64,000 nucleotides of DNA from Kurthia huakuii LAM0618 (lineage in GTDB: Bacteria; Bacillota; Bacilli; Bacillales_A; Planococcaceae), in assembly GCF_000505545.1 (NCBI RefSeq), contig NZ_AYTB01000007.1:1-64000 (forward strand), given 5' to 3'. The translations under genes were made by a program, and so were the position numbers. Each line of letters starts with the position of its first letter. Position 1 is the first letter of the stretch. Shown one piece after another: positions 18,844 through 27,797 of this stretch. Under the pieces are notes generated by a model. That model saw only the letters and a program-made list of their open reading frames with translations. It had not been told where the DNA came from and ran no database searches.

Positions 18844-19209
18844 ATGGAATTTAAACGAAATGAATCGTTTCGCCACACGTTAATTTGCCCAATCGATGTC
18901 GTATGTACGATGAAGCAACCGGCGGATGGTGTAGCTTTGGAAATTCACGGGAAGATGATTGATATTAGCCCAAATGGGATGCGTCTTGGGTTTGAGCACA
19001 TATTACCACAAGGCATGAAAGATAGCGCGCTGACGCTACAATTTATGATTCATGAGCGCACGCTAGAAACTGAAGGCGAGTGTGTATGGGTCCACCCGAA
19101 TAATACGTGTGGCATTAGCTTACAAGTCGATGGGCGTATGCAGGAGACAATTATTGAAGATTTAAAGCTGCGTCGTAAGCAAGAAGTCGCAAACAGCAAA
19201 AAGAAGTAA
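18844..19209 (+). CDS. PilZ-like domain protein
   Basis: 121 residues with a single PilZ-type beta-barrel pattern. An N-terminal Arg pair sits in KRNESFRHT (residues 4-12). MIDISPNGMRLGF near residues 40-52 contains the D-x-S-x-x-G c-di-GMP contact, and the final strand carries GISLQVDG. Such proteins bind cyclic di-GMP and often affect motility or matrix production. The Arg motif is R-x(4)-R instead of the canonical R-x(3)-R, so nucleotide binding is uncertain. ATG 18844 has GGAGG at six bases; ATG 18841 is too close to it. Upstream, TATAAT at 18777-18782 and a SigB-like GTTTAA (18753-18758) are both possible promoter elements. It is monocistronic between two terminators. Confidence 0.65.
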   Translation: MEFKRNESFRHTLICPIDVVCTMKQPADGVALEIHGKMIDISPNGMRLGFEHILPQGMKDSALTLQFMIHERTLETEGECVWVHPNNTCGISLQVDGRMQETIIEDLKLRRKQEVANSKKK

Positions 19210-19217
19210 CAGACCGT

Positions 19218-19256
19218 AAAAAAGGCGTATTTTGATACAAAAAACGTCTTTTTTTC
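19218..19256 (+). terminator. Intrinsic terminator after the PilZ-like gene
   Basis: AT-rich stem AAAGGCGT with ACGTCTTT followed by a T tract. Confidence 0.7.
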
Positions 19257-19287
19257 TATCTTAAAAAAATATTTTAATTATTTTGGC

Positions 19288-19312
19288 GTTTAAGAAGGAC
19301 TTTGCAGGGGAA
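19288..19312 (+). promoter_or_regulatory. SigB-like promoter of hpf
   Basis: GTTTAA at 19288-19293, a 13-bp spacer, and GGGGAA at 19307-19312 match the general-stress sigma B pattern (GTTTaa, 13-15 bp, GGGwAw). Bacillus hpf (yvyD) is a known SigB and SigH target, which supports the reading. Confidence 0.55.
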
Positions 19313-19363
19313 CTGTAGAATATAGCATTATAACAACCGTAACAATTCATGTACGGGGGCTAC

Positions 19364-19426
19364 GCTTACCGAATGTTAACATCATTCGTAAGCATCCACC
19401 ATTTCAAAATCTTTATAGATGGTGGA
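19364..19426 (+). promoter_or_regulatory. Two tandem hairpins in the hpf leader
   Basis: Stem A pairs 19364-19375 with 19383-19393 (11 bp with one bulged C, loop TTAACAT). Stem B pairs 19395-19402 with 19419-19426 (8 bp, perfect, 16-nt loop). Neither has a T tract. Both lie in the 5' leader, which ends with the ribosome binding site AAAGGAGG about 8 nt further on. A regulatory or mRNA-stabilising role is inferred. Confidence 0.5.
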
Positions 19427-19448
19427 AGTTCAAAAAGGAGGAGTTTAC

Positions 19449-20012
19449 ATGCTAACATTTAACATTCGTGGGGAAAACATTGAGGTAACTCCAGCAATTC
19501 GCGAATACGTTGAGGGGAAGATTTCTAAATTAGAACGCTACTTTAACAACGATATGGACGCTGCAGCTAACGTTAACTTAAAAATTTATAACGACAAACG
19601 TACAAAAGTCGAAGTGACAATTCCGATGAAGCGCTTAACATTACGTGCTGAGGAACGCAATGACGATTTATATGCCGGCGTCGATGCAATTGTTGACAAG
19701 TTAGAGCGCCAAATTCGCAAGCATAAAACGAAAGTAAACCGTAAATTCCGCGATCGCGAAGGTGTTGGTTTATACTTTGCTACTGCACCAGCTACTGAAA
19801 CAGGCGCAACGGCTGTGGAAGAGCTTGAAGATGAATTACAAATTGTTCGTACAAAGCAATTCTCATTAAAACCAATGGATGATGAAGAAGCAATCCTTCA
19901 AATGAACTTATTAGGTCATGACTTCTACATTTTCACCGATGCGGAAACAGACGAAACAAACATCGTATACCGTCGTAAAGATGGCAAATACGGGTTAATC
20001 GAAACAAACTAA
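19449..20012 (+). CDS. hpf: Long-form ribosome hibernation promoting factor
   Basis: 187 residues. The N-terminal S30AE/RaiA domain spans about residues 1-105 (NIRGENIEVTPAIREYVEGKISKLERYF). The C-terminal dimerisation domain spans about 130-187 (IVRTKQFSLKPMDDEEAILQMNLLGHDFYIFTDA). The long form dimerises 70S ribosomes into 100S particles in stationary phase. ATG 19449 follows AAAGGAGG. It precedes secA as in Bacillus, but an acetyltransferase gene lies between them here. A SigB-like promoter and a structured leader lie upstream. Confidence 0.95.
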   Translation: MLTFNIRGENIEVTPAIREYVEGKISKLERYFNNDMDAAANVNLKIYNDKRTKVEVTIPMKRLTLRAEERNDDLYAGVDAIVDKLERQIRKHKTKVNRKFRDREGVGLYFATAPATETGATAVEELEDELQIVRTKQFSLKPMDDEEAILQMNLLGHDFYIFTDAETDETNIVYRRKDGKYGLIETN

Positions 20013-20024
20013 CTTTAAACGTTC

Positions 20025-20060
20025 AAAATAGCCTAGAGCCAATGCTTTAGGCTATTTTTT
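20025..20060 (+). terminator. Intrinsic terminator after hpf
   Basis: Stem AAAATAGCCTA (20025-20035) pairs with TAGGCTATTTT (20048-20058) and leads into T residues. Confidence 0.85.
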
Positions 20061-20114
20061 AATGTGTTTTTTACGTGAATTCGGGAAAATAACCTATATA
20101 AGGGGGTTGGTATT

Positions 20115-20741
20115 ATGGATTATATTTTAATTGGTAATAGCGGTCATGCGCGCGTCATTCGTGATTGTATCGAGGCGAATGGCGACCGGATTTTTGCGAT
20201 TCTCGATGATAAAGATGCGATTCCGTCAATGGATGGCGATATTTTTAGAGGGCCGCTAAGCGAAATGAGCCGCTTGTTAGAAATTGATCATCGGCGCGTC
20301 ATCTTGGCGTATAGCGACAATGGGGTGCGCAAACAGCTCGTCGATTTTTTACAATTGCCTAGTGAAAAATATGGCATCGTCATTCATCCAAAAGCGGTTG
20401 TGAGCCATTATAGCGAAATTGGCTCAGGCTCGGTCGTCTTGCCTGGTGCGGTCGTCAACTCCGGTGCCGTCATTGGCAAGCATTGTATTTTAAACTCGCA
20501 ATCGGTCGTCGAGCATGAAAGCGTGTTAAAAGATTATGTACATGTCTCAACCGGTGCTTCGATTACGCGTGAAGTGGTCGTCGAAACAGGTGTCAGTCTC
20601 GGCGCAAATAGTACGATTATTCCAAACCGTACGATTGGCGAATGGTCGGTCGTTGGCGCGGGCTCGGCTGTTATCGCCGATTTGCCTGCTGGGTGTACGG
20701 CTGTCGGTTGTCCGGCTAAAATTTTAGATAAAGAAGACTAA
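20115..20741 (+). CDS. NeuD/PglD-type sugar O- or N-acetyltransferase
   Basis: 208 residues. The N-terminal Rossmann-like part is ILIGNSGHARVIRDCIE (residues 4-20). A left-handed beta-helix of hexapeptide repeats follows from about residue 95 (SEIGSGSVVLPGAVVNSGAVIG, VSLGANSTIIPN). It ends VGCPAKIL, as in PglD and NeuD. Members use acetyl-CoA to acetylate amino sugars or sialic acids. It is a single gene between two terminators, with GGGGG upstream. Its composition is host-like and unlike the AT-rich glycosylation island. A role in the LegH (4-N-acetylation) step of the nonulosonate pathway encoded 10 kb upstream is an attractive inference. Confidence 0.8.
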   Translation: MDYILIGNSGHARVIRDCIEANGDRIFAILDDKDAIPSMDGDIFRGPLSEMSRLLEIDHRRVILAYSDNGVRKQLVDFLQLPSEKYGIVIHPKAVVSHYSEIGSGSVVLPGAVVNSGAVIGKHCILNSQSVVEHESVLKDYVHVSTGASITREVVVETGVSLGANSTIIPNRTIGEWSVVGAGSAVIADLPAGCTAVGCPAKILDKED

Positions 20742-20746
20742 TTGAA

Positions 20747-20794
20747 AGCTGATTTTTCCAAAGTGCGTAATTTTTTGGAAGAATCAGCTCTTTT
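20747..20794 (+). terminator. Intrinsic terminator after the NeuD-like gene
   Basis: AGCTGATT...TTCCA pairs with TGGAA...AATCAGCT around a loop of about 15 nt, followed by TTTT. Confidence 0.78.
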
Positions 20795-20953
20795 CATTGC
20801 TACAAAGTCATTTTTTCATTACAATAAAAGATGGCGATGTATAATGATTTATACAAATTAGAGGGAATTCAGGATGATGATAATTCGATTAGTCTAATAC
20901 TTTTGTATCGAGTAATGGACTGCGAGTTAAGACTATATAGGATGTGAACATAA

Positions 20954-23515
20954 ATGCTTGGCATTTTAAATAAAATTTTTGATCCGAATAAACGTGAAAT
21001 AAAACACTTAAACAAAGTGGCGGATCAAGTAGAGGCACTTGCTGATGAATTTGCGGCGATGTCTGACGAACAATTAAAACAAAACTCAGAGGACTACAAA
21101 CAACGTATTGCAGATGGCGAAGAATTAGATAAAATTCGTCCAGAGGCGTTTGCGAACATTCGTGAAGCGGCGAAACGTGTATTAGGACTCTATCCATACC
21201 GTGTACAAATCATGGGTGGGTCAACGTTACATGAAGGTAATATCGCGGAAATGAAAACCGGTGAAGGTAAAACATTAACGGGAACATTACCTGTTTATTT
21301 AAACGCGCTAACAGGTAAAGGCGTCCATGTTGTGACAGTCAATGAATATTTAGCAGAGCGTGATGCTGAAACGATGCGTCCACTGTATGAGTTTCTTGGC
21401 TTAACGGTTGGTTTAAATGTTAGCAGCATGTCAAAAGATGAAAAGCGCGAGGCTTATGCATGCGATATCACCTATAGTACGAACAACGAGCTTGGTTTCG
21501 ACTACTTACGTGACAATATGGTGCTGTACAAAGAAGAACGCGTACAGCGTCCACTTTACTATGCTGTAATCGATGAAACCGATTCAGCGTTAATCGATGA
21601 AGCGCGTACACCGTTAATCATTTCTGGACAAGCGAATAAATCTGCGGCACTTTACAAGCAATCCAATGCGTTTGTGCGCACATTAAAACAAGCAAAAGGA
21701 ACGAAAAATAAAGAAGGTAAAATGGAGTATGGTGATGGCGATTACACGTACGACATTGAAACAAAAGCAACGGCATTAACAGAAGCCGGCATGGAAAAAG
21801 CAGAACGTGCCTTCAATATCGATAACTTATTCGATTTATCACACGTACAACTATTACATGCGATTAACCAATCATTAAAAGCACATGCAGCGATGCACTT
21901 AGACGTTGATTACGTCGTGCAAGACGGCGAAATTATGATCGTTGATGGCTTTACAGGACGTATTATGAACGGTCGTCGTTACTCTGATGGCTTACACCAA
22001 GCAATCGAAGCTAAAGAAGGCGTTGAGATTCAAAACGAATCGATGACAATGGCGACCATTACGTTCCAAAACTTCTTCCGTATGTACGAAAAACTGTCTG
22101 GTATGACCGGTACAGCGAAAACCGAAGAAGAGGAATTCCGTAACATTTACAATATGAATGTTGTCGTGATTCCAACGAACAGACCGATTGCGCGTGATGA
22201 CCGCCCTGATTTAATTTATGCGACAATGCACGGCAAATTCGTGGCGGTTGCGAATGAAATCGCAGAGCGTCACCAAGCAGGTCAACCGGTACTTGTTGGT
22301 ACAGTAGCGATTGAAACGTCTGAATTATTATCGGACTTACTGCGTAAACGCGGAATTCCGCACGAAGTATTAAATGCGAAAAATAACGAACGTGAAGCGG
22401 AAATCGTTGCACTTGCTGGTCAACGCGGCGCTGTCACAATCGCGACAAACATGGCGGGTCGTGGTACCGATATTAAACTTGGCGAAGGTGTCCTTGAATT
22501 AGGTGGTTTAGCTGTAGTAGGTACGGAACGTCACGAATCTCGCCGTATCGATAACCAATTACGTGGTCGTGCTGGTCGTCAAGGTGACCCAGGGGTATCT
22601 CAATTCTACTTATCACTTGAAGATGATTTAATGAAACGTTTCGGTTCAGATAGCATGAAAGCGATGATGTCACGCCTTGGTATGGATGATACGCAACCTA
22701 TTCAATCAGGCATGGTGTCAAAAGCTGTTGAGTCTGCGCAAAAACGTGTTGAAGGGAACAACTTCGATGCGCGTAAACGTTTATTACAATATGATGATGT
22801 GTCACGTCAACAACGTGAAATCATTTATAAAGAGCGTTTTGAAGTATTGGAAACAGAAGATATGCGTCATTTAGTGGAAACGATGATTGATGATGTATTA
22901 GTGTCTAATATTCAATCATTCACAGCATTAGAAGATGCAAATAACTGGAACTACGAGTCGATGCTCGCATTTTTAAATACAAACTTATTACGTGAAGATT
23001 CTGTAACGATTGACGATTTACAAGGGAAAACGTCCGATGAAATCATCGACATGGTACGCGCACTTGTAAAAGAGCAATACGATGAAAAAGAAGCGGAAAT
23101 GTCACCAGAACGTATGCGTGAATTCGAAAAAGTTATTTTACTGCGTGCAATCGATTCAAAATGGATTGACCATATCGATGCGATGGAACAATTACGCCAA
23201 GGGATTCATTTACGTGCGTATGCGCAAACCGATCCACTTCACGAATACGAGCAAGAGGGCTTCCGTATGTTTAACTTAATGCTTGAAGCAATTAAGGAAG
23301 ATGTTGCGCGCTTTGCAATGAAAGCGGAAATCCGTTCGAACTTAGAGCGTGAAGAAGTAGCGAAAGGGCAAGCGGTTAATCCGAAAGAGGAAGGCCAAGG
23401 CAAAAAGAAAAAACGCCAACCTGTACGCAAAAAACAAGAAGTCGGCCGCAATGATTTATGCCCGTGTGGTAGCGGTAAAAAATACAAAAACTGTCACGGT
23501 GCAGTTGAAGAATAA
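20954..23515 (+). CDS. secA: SecA, preprotein translocase ATPase
   Basis: 853 residues, full length. Walker A is in [11 protein letters not shown] near residue 102. The DEAD-type box reads [21 protein letters not shown] near 210. The second NBD has [13 protein letters not shown] near 500 and [18 protein letters not shown]. The C-terminal zinc-binding SEC-C motif [14 protein letters not shown] is intact. SecA drives proteins through SecYEG at the membrane. AGGATG is 9 nt upstream of ATG 20954. A TATAAT at 20840-20845 gives a leader of about 100 nt without a clear -35. prfB follows after 75 bp without a strong terminator, as in other Bacillales. Confidence 0.97.
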   Translation: MLGILNKIFDPNKREIKHLNKVADQVEALADEFAAMSDEQLKQNSEDYKQRIADGEELDKIRPEAFANIREAAKRVLGLYPYRVQIMGGSTLHEGNIAEMKTGEGKTLTGTLPVYLNALTGKGVHVVTVNEYLAERDAETMRPLYEFLGLTVGLNVSSMSKDEKREAYACDITYSTNNELGFDYLRDNMVLYKEERVQRPLYYAVIDETDSALIDEARTPLIISGQANKSAALYKQSNAFVRTLKQAKGTKNKEGKMEYGDGDYTYDIETKATALTEAGMEKAERAFNIDNLFDLSHVQLLHAINQSLKAHAAMHLDVDYVVQDGEIMIVDGFTGRIMNGRRYSDGLHQAIEAKEGVEIQNESMTMATITFQNFFRMYEKLSGMTGTAKTEEEEFRNIYNMNVVVIPTNRPIARDDRPDLIYATMHGKFVAVANEIAERHQAGQPVLVGTVAIETSELLSDLLRKRGIPHEVLNAKNNEREAEIVALAGQRGAVTIATNMAGRGTDIKLGEGVLELGGLAVVGTERHESRRIDNQLRGRAGRQGDPGVSQFYLSLEDDLMKRFGSDSMKAMMSRLGMDDTQPIQSGMVSKAVESAQKRVEGNNFDARKRLLQYDDVSRQQREIIYKERFEVLETEDMRHLVETMIDDVLVSNIQSFTALEDANNWNYESMLAFLNTNLLREDSVTIDDLQGKTSDEIIDMVRALVKEQYDEKEAEMSPERMREFEKVILLRAIDSKWIDHIDAMEQLRQGIHLRAYAQTDPLHEYEQEGFRMFNLMLEAIKEDVARFAMKAEIRSNLEREEVAKGQAVNPKEEGQGKKKKRQPVRKKQEVGRNDLCPCGSGKKYKNCHGAVEE

Positions 23516-23590
23516 TAGCTCGCCACAAATGGGACTGTGCGTTCAATTCACGACAGTCCTTTTGTGATTTTAATAACTGGAGGAAACGAC

Positions 23591-24695
23591 ATGCTAGAAT
23601 TATCAGATATCCGCAATGCATTAGATGCCACAGCAACGAAAATTGAAGACTTTAGGGGGTCTCTTTGACTTAGAAAACAAAGAGTTCCGCATTCAAGAAA
23701 TGGATGAAATTATGCTCGACCCAACGTTTTGGAATGACCAACAAAAAGCGCAGGGCATCATCAATGAATCAAAAGGCTTGAAAGAGGTCGTCAATGAATT
23801 TTACGCGCTCGAATCAGAGCAAGAAGATTTAGAAATGACGCTTGAATTGTTAAAAGAAGAGCCGGATGAAGAGCTATTAGTGGAAGCTTTTGAAGCGCTT
23901 GATGCATTCCAAAAGCGCGTTGATGAGTTTGAGCTGCAAATGCTATTAAGTGGTCCATACGATAAAAATAATGCCATTTTAGAGCTGCATCCAGGTGCTG
24001 GTGGTACGGAATCTCAAGATTGGGGTACGATGCTACTACGCATGTATACGCGCTGGGCTGAAAAACATGATTTCAAAGTGGAAACGCTCGATTATTTACC
24101 CGGCGATGAAGCGGGGCTAAAATCGGTGACGCTGGCGATTCGTGGTCACAATGCGTACGGTTACGTTAAAGCGGAAAAAGGCGTTCATCGTCTTGTGCGT
24201 ATTTCACCATTTGACTCAGCAGGTCGCCGTCATACGTCGTTCGTCTCATGCGATGTTATGCCGGAGTTTACCGATGAAGTCGTTGTTGAGATTCGCACCG
24301 AGGACTTAAAAGTCGATACGTATCGTGCATCGGGTGCTGGTGGGCAGCATATTAACAAAACGGAATCTGCGGTGCGTATTACGCATATTCCAACAGGTAC
24401 GGTCGTTTCTTGTCAGGCAGAGCGCTCACAAATTAAAAACCGTGAAAAAGCGATGAGTATGCTGCAAGCGAAATTGTATCAATTAAAAATGGAAGAAAAG
24501 CAAGAGCATCTCGATGAAATTCGCGGGGAACAAAAAGAAATCGGTTGGTCAAGCCAAATCCGCTCGTATGTATTCCACCCCTATTCAATGGTGAAAGATC
24601 ACCGCACAAATGTGGAAACAGGCAATGTGCAAGCGGTAATGGACGGCGATATCGATCAATTTATAAATGCGTATTTACGAATGCAAATGGCATGA
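23591..24695 (+). CDS. prfB: Peptide chain release factor 2 with programmed +1 frameshift
   Basis: The gene starts at ATG 23591 (GGAGGAAACGAC before it). After 25 codons it meets an in-frame UGA at 23666-23668. The classical slippery site is present: an internal Shine-Dalgarno-like AGGGGG (23654-23659), then CTT TGA C. Shifting +1 at CTT continues at GAC 23667, giving a 367-residue RF2. The SPF tripeptide ([14 protein letters not shown]) recognises UGA/UAA. The catalytic GGQ is in [14 protein letters not shown]. The frameshift is autoregulatory: low RF2 lets the ribosome slip. Reading only the downstream frame would start falsely at 23625. Confidence 0.96.
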
Positions 24696-24738
24696 TAAAA
24701 AGGCTTGGGACAAATCGTGTTCCAAGCCTTTTTATCAT
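24692..24738 (+). terminator. Bidirectional terminator between convergent prfB and comK
   Basis: An almost perfect 18-bp stem (ATGATAAAAAGGCTTGG with its complement) has A and T tracts on either side, so it can stop transcription from both sides. Confidence 0.9.
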
Positions 24739-25289
24739 TAATCAACCGGCAGTAACATATGTAGTGCGACTTCGCCGTAAAATAGCGGGGCATACATGTT
24801 GTTGAGTTGGTCAAAATTTAACGTTCGAAAGTATTTATCAATCGCGTGAGCATGGGAAATTTGTGTGCGTAAACTGTGATAGGAAAGATTTAATGTATGT
24901 GTTTCACCGTTGGCAAGTTGAATGGAACATTCGTTGAAAATAGCTGGAGCATAATTTTGGATGGCGTCAAAAACGACCCATTGTGTGTGGCTGTTTGACG
25001 GGGAGGCAGTGGGAATTAAAATGAGTGGTTGGATTGTACCTAAGCCGATTGGCAGTTTTTTTGTGCCTTTCGTAATTTCTTTTGATAAGATGGTCGAGGA
25101 TTGAATCGAGGTACCATATAGCGCGCAGACGCGTGATACAACACGCTTCACCGAGGCATGGACGACGTATTTGCGATGCCGTTCATGAACGACCGTACAG
25201 CGCTGGCCCTTCAATAGGCGAGGCTCTAATAACATTAGTTCTTTTGAAACGGTGTAATGCTGTAACTCCATAATCTTCAAATTCATCAT
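24738..25289 (-). CDS. comK: ComK, competence transcription factor
   Basis: 183 residues. Similarity to ComK lies along the whole length: an N-terminal acidic/basic strand region (EPRLLKGQRCTVVHERHRKYVV), CALYGTSIQSSTILSKEITKG matching the CRFFGSSYAGR...EVTKISHK region, LILIPTASPSNSHTQWVVFD, and SYHSLRTQISHAHAI. ComK activates late competence genes by binding AT-rich K-boxes. ATG 25289 has AAAGGAG 7 nt upstream. On the minus strand a SigA promoter is visible: TTGAAA at 25346-25351, an 18-bp spacer and TATAAT at 25322-25327. The long AT-rich region beyond may hold autoregulatory sites, but no clean K-box was found. Confidence 0.87.
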   Translation of the reverse strand: MMNLKIMELQHYTVSKELMLLEPRLLKGQRCTVVHERHRKYVVHASVKRVVSRVCALYGTSIQSSTILSKEITKGTKKLPIGLGTIQPLILIPTASPSNSHTQWVVFDAIQNYAPAIFNECSIQLANGETHTLNLSYHSLRTQISHAHAIDKYFRTLNFDQLNNMYAPLFYGEVALHMLLPVD

Positions 25290-25416
25290 TGCAAAACTCC
25301 TTTCTATTTGTCGCTATGTTTATTATAAAGCGTAAATGATAGCGTTTTCAATGCTACATATTTATTTATTTTACATAAAATACCTTATATTTATACAAAT
25401 ATTCAGAAAATTAAGG

Positions 25417-25446
25417 TTGAAATCCGCATCGAACCTAGTATATAAT
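25417..25446 (+). promoter_or_regulatory. SigA promoter of the IDEAL-domain gene
   Basis: TTGAAA (25417-25422), 18 bp, TATAAT (25441-25446). It diverges from the comK promoter. Confidence 0.65.
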
Positions 25447-25473
25447 GAAAAAAAGGTATAGAGGTGATGACAT

Positions 25474-25701
25474 ATGGAATATCGTTCTATTAAATCAAAC
25501 GACACAAATCACTTAAGCCATGGGTTGCAAGGTAAGGAATTACTAAACGACATTTACTTAGATTTATTTTTAAACCATGTGCATGCGGAGCAATACGAGG
25601 AATATTATATGCAAAAGATTGATGAAGCATTAGATACTCGTGATGAAGAGCTGTTCATGCAATTAACAACTGAATTAAATGCGCTACGTGCGTCCGTATA
25701 A
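25474..25701 (+). CDS. Small IDEAL-domain protein
   Basis: 75 residues. The C-terminal motif YMQKIDEALDTRDEELFMQL (about 49-68) is the IDEAL signature found in small Bacillales proteins and in the C-termini of some regulators. The N-terminal half has LLNDIYLDLFLNH, common in this family. Its biochemical role is unknown; IDEAL motifs are thought to mediate protein-protein contacts. The ribosome binding site is AGAGGTGATG. The gene is monocistronic: it has its own promoter and a terminator at its end. Confidence 0.85.
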   Translation: MEYRSIKSNDTNHLSHGLQGKELLNDIYLDLFLNHVHAEQYEEYYMQKIDEALDTRDEELFMQLTTELNALRASV

Positions 25702-25706
25702 ATGAT

Positions 25707-25738
25707 AAAAACATCCATTAATTGTGGGTGTTTTTATT
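25707..25738 (+). terminator. Intrinsic terminator after the IDEAL gene
   Basis: AAAACATCCA pairs with TGGGTGTTTT, followed by a T-rich stretch. It lies just before the uvrB promoter. Confidence 0.7.
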
Positions 25739-25749
25739 TTGGAACGTCA

Positions 25750-25763
25750 AAAACGTATGTTCG
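25750..25763 (+). promoter_or_regulatory. LexA (SOS) box upstream of uvrB
   Basis: AAAACGTATGTTCG matches 12 of 14 positions of the Bacillus LexA operator CGAACRNRYGTTYG. An extended -10 (TGG then TACACT, 25785-25790) follows. uvrBA is a known LexA target in Bacillus. Confidence 0.75.
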
Positions 25764-25825
25764 GCTTTTTCAGAAGAAATATGGTACACTGTACGTACGA
25801 TATTTTGACTGAGGAGGTTAAGAAC

Positions 25826-27790
25826 ATGGATTTTGAGTTACAATCGCCGTACAAGCCAAGTGGTGACCAGCCACAAGCAATTGCTGAACTTGTACAAGGT
25901 ATTCATGACAACAAACGTTATCAAACATTATTAGGTGCGACTGGTACCGGGAAAACATTTACGGTATCAAATGTCATTCAAGCAGTGAAAAAGCCAACGC
26001 TTATTATCGCGCATAATAAGACGCTAGCAGGGCAGTTGTATAGTGAATTTAAAGAGTTTTTCCCGAATAATGCGGTCGAATATTTTGTGAGTTACTATGA
26101 CTATTATCAACCGGAAGCCTATGTACCACAAACCGACACATTTATCGAAAAAGATGCGAGCATTAACGATGAAATCGATAAATTGCGTCACTCGGCAACA
26201 TCGTCGTTATTTGAACGCGATGATGTCATTATTATTGCATCTGTGTCGTGTATTTATGGTCTAGGCTCACCGGAAGAATACAAGGAAATGGTGCTGTCGC
26301 TGCGCCCAGGCATGGAAATCGAGCGCAATCAGTTACTGCGTAAGCTTGTCGACATTCAATATGAACGCAATGATATCGATTTTTCGCGTGGCAAGTTCCG
26401 CGTGCGCGGTGATGTCGTTGAAATTTTCCCGGTGTCACGCGATGAACAATGTGTACGCGTCGAGTTTTTCGGCGACGAAATTGATCGCATTCGTGAAATC
26501 GATGCATTAACAGGTGAAGTGCTCGGCGACCGCGACCATATTGCGATTTTCCCGGCATCTCACTTCGTCACGCGCGATGAAAAGTTGCAAAAGGCGATTA
26601 AAAATATCGAAATAGAGCTTGAGCAGCAACTAGAAGTGATGCGCGGTGACGGTAAATTATTAGAGGCACAGCGCCTTGAGCAACGGACAAATTACGATTT
26701 GGAAATGATGCGTGAGATGGGCTTTTGCTCAGGAATCGAAAACTATTCACGCCATTTAACGCTGCGAGAAGCGGGTGCGACGCCGTATACATTACTCGAT
26801 TACTTCCCTGAAGATTTTTTATTAGTGATCGATGAAAGTCATGTGACATTACCGCAAGTTCGCGGCATGTATAACGGTGACCAGGCGCGTAAAAAAATGC
26901 TTGTTGATCACGGTTTCCGTTTGCCGTCTGCGATGGATAACCGTCCGCTGCGTTTTGAGGAATTTGAGCAACATATTCACAACGCGATTTTCGTATCGGC
27001 AACGCCGGGACCATTTGAGCTTGAGCATACGCCAGACATGGCACAGCAAATTATTCGACCAACGGGGTTACTCGACCCAGAAATCGAAGTGCGTCCAATT
27101 GAAGGGCAGATTGATGATTTAATTGATGAAATCCAAGCGCGTATTGCACAAAAAGAACGCGTCCTAATTACGACACTGACGAAAAAAATGTCGGAGGACT
27201 TAACGGATTATTTAAAAGAAATTGGCATTAAAGTGCAGTATTTACATTCCGAAGTGAAAACGCTTGAACGTACCGAAATTATTCGTGATTTGCGTCTAGG
27301 TACGTACGATGTCTTAGTCGGCATCAATTTACTGCGTGAAGGGCTCGATATTCCTGAAGTATCGCTCATTGCGATTTTAGATGCCGATAAGGAAGGGTTC
27401 TTGCGTTCGGAGCGTGCGCTTATTCAAACGATTGGTCGTGCCGCGCGTAATGCGAATGGTCACGTCATTATGTATGCTGATAAAGTGACCGACTCGATGC
27501 AAAAGGCGCTTGATGAAACGACGCGTCGCCGGACGATTCAAATGGCGTACAACGACAAACATGGCATTACACCGACGACGATTCATAAGGAAATTCGTGA
27601 GGCGATTCGCGCAACGAAAGTGGCTGAGGAAGTCGATAAATACGTTTCCAATAAAAAGTTAACGAAAAAAGAGCGCGACGAATTGATTGCGTCGCTTGAA
27701 GTAGAAATGAACGATGCGGCGCGCGCACTTGATTTTGAACGTGCGGCAGAGCTTCGCGATACGATTTTAGAGCTAAAGGCGGAAGGGTGA
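25826..27790 (+). CDS. uvrB: UvrB, excinuclease ABC subunit B
   Basis: 654 residues. It begins [19 protein letters not shown], with Walker A GATGTGKT near residue 40, a beta-hairpin region ([22 protein letters not shown] near 93-114), DESHVTLPQ (motif II), [15 protein letters not shown], the GRAARN motif VI, and the C-terminal UVR coiled-coil motif near 615-650. UvrB verifies DNA damage and loads UvrC. Start ATG 25826 follows GAGGAGG; the upstream in-frame start at 25724 precedes the promoter elements. uvrA starts 7 bp after its stop. Confidence 0.97.
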   Translation: MDFELQSPYKPSGDQPQAIAELVQGIHDNKRYQTLLGATGTGKTFTVSNVIQAVKKPTLIIAHNKTLAGQLYSEFKEFFPNNAVEYFVSYYDYYQPEAYVPQTDTFIEKDASINDEIDKLRHSATSSLFERDDVIIIASVSCIYGLGSPEEYKEMVLSLRPGMEIERNQLLRKLVDIQYERNDIDFSRGKFRVRGDVVEIFPVSRDEQCVRVEFFGDEIDRIREIDALTGEVLGDRDHIAIFPASHFVTRDEKLQKAIKNIEIELEQQLEVMRGDGKLLEAQRLEQRTNYDLEMMREMGFCSGIENYSRHLTLREAGATPYTLLDYFPEDFLLVIDESHVTLPQVRGMYNGDQARKKMLVDHGFRLPSAMDNRPLRFEEFEQHIHNAIFVSATPGPFELEHTPDMAQQIIRPTGLLDPEIEVRPIEGQIDDLIDEIQARIAQKERVLITTLTKKMSEDLTDYLKEIGIKVQYLHSEVKTLERTEIIRDLRLGTYDVLVGINLLREGLDIPEVSLIAILDADKEGFLRSERALIQTIGRAARNANGHVIMYADKVTDSMQKALDETTRRRTIQMAYNDKHGITPTTIHKEIREAIRATKVAEEVDKYVSNKKLTKKERDELIASLEVEMNDAARALDFERAAELRDTILELKAEG

Positions 27791-27797
27791 CACAACG

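Noticed and set aside
23625-23666. prfB start at 23625
   Set aside because: The true start is ATG 23591 followed by the +1 frameshift site.
25290-25416. ComK K-boxes (AAAA-N5-TTTT) in front of comK
   Set aside because: The region is very AT-rich but no pair of boxes with correct spacing was found.
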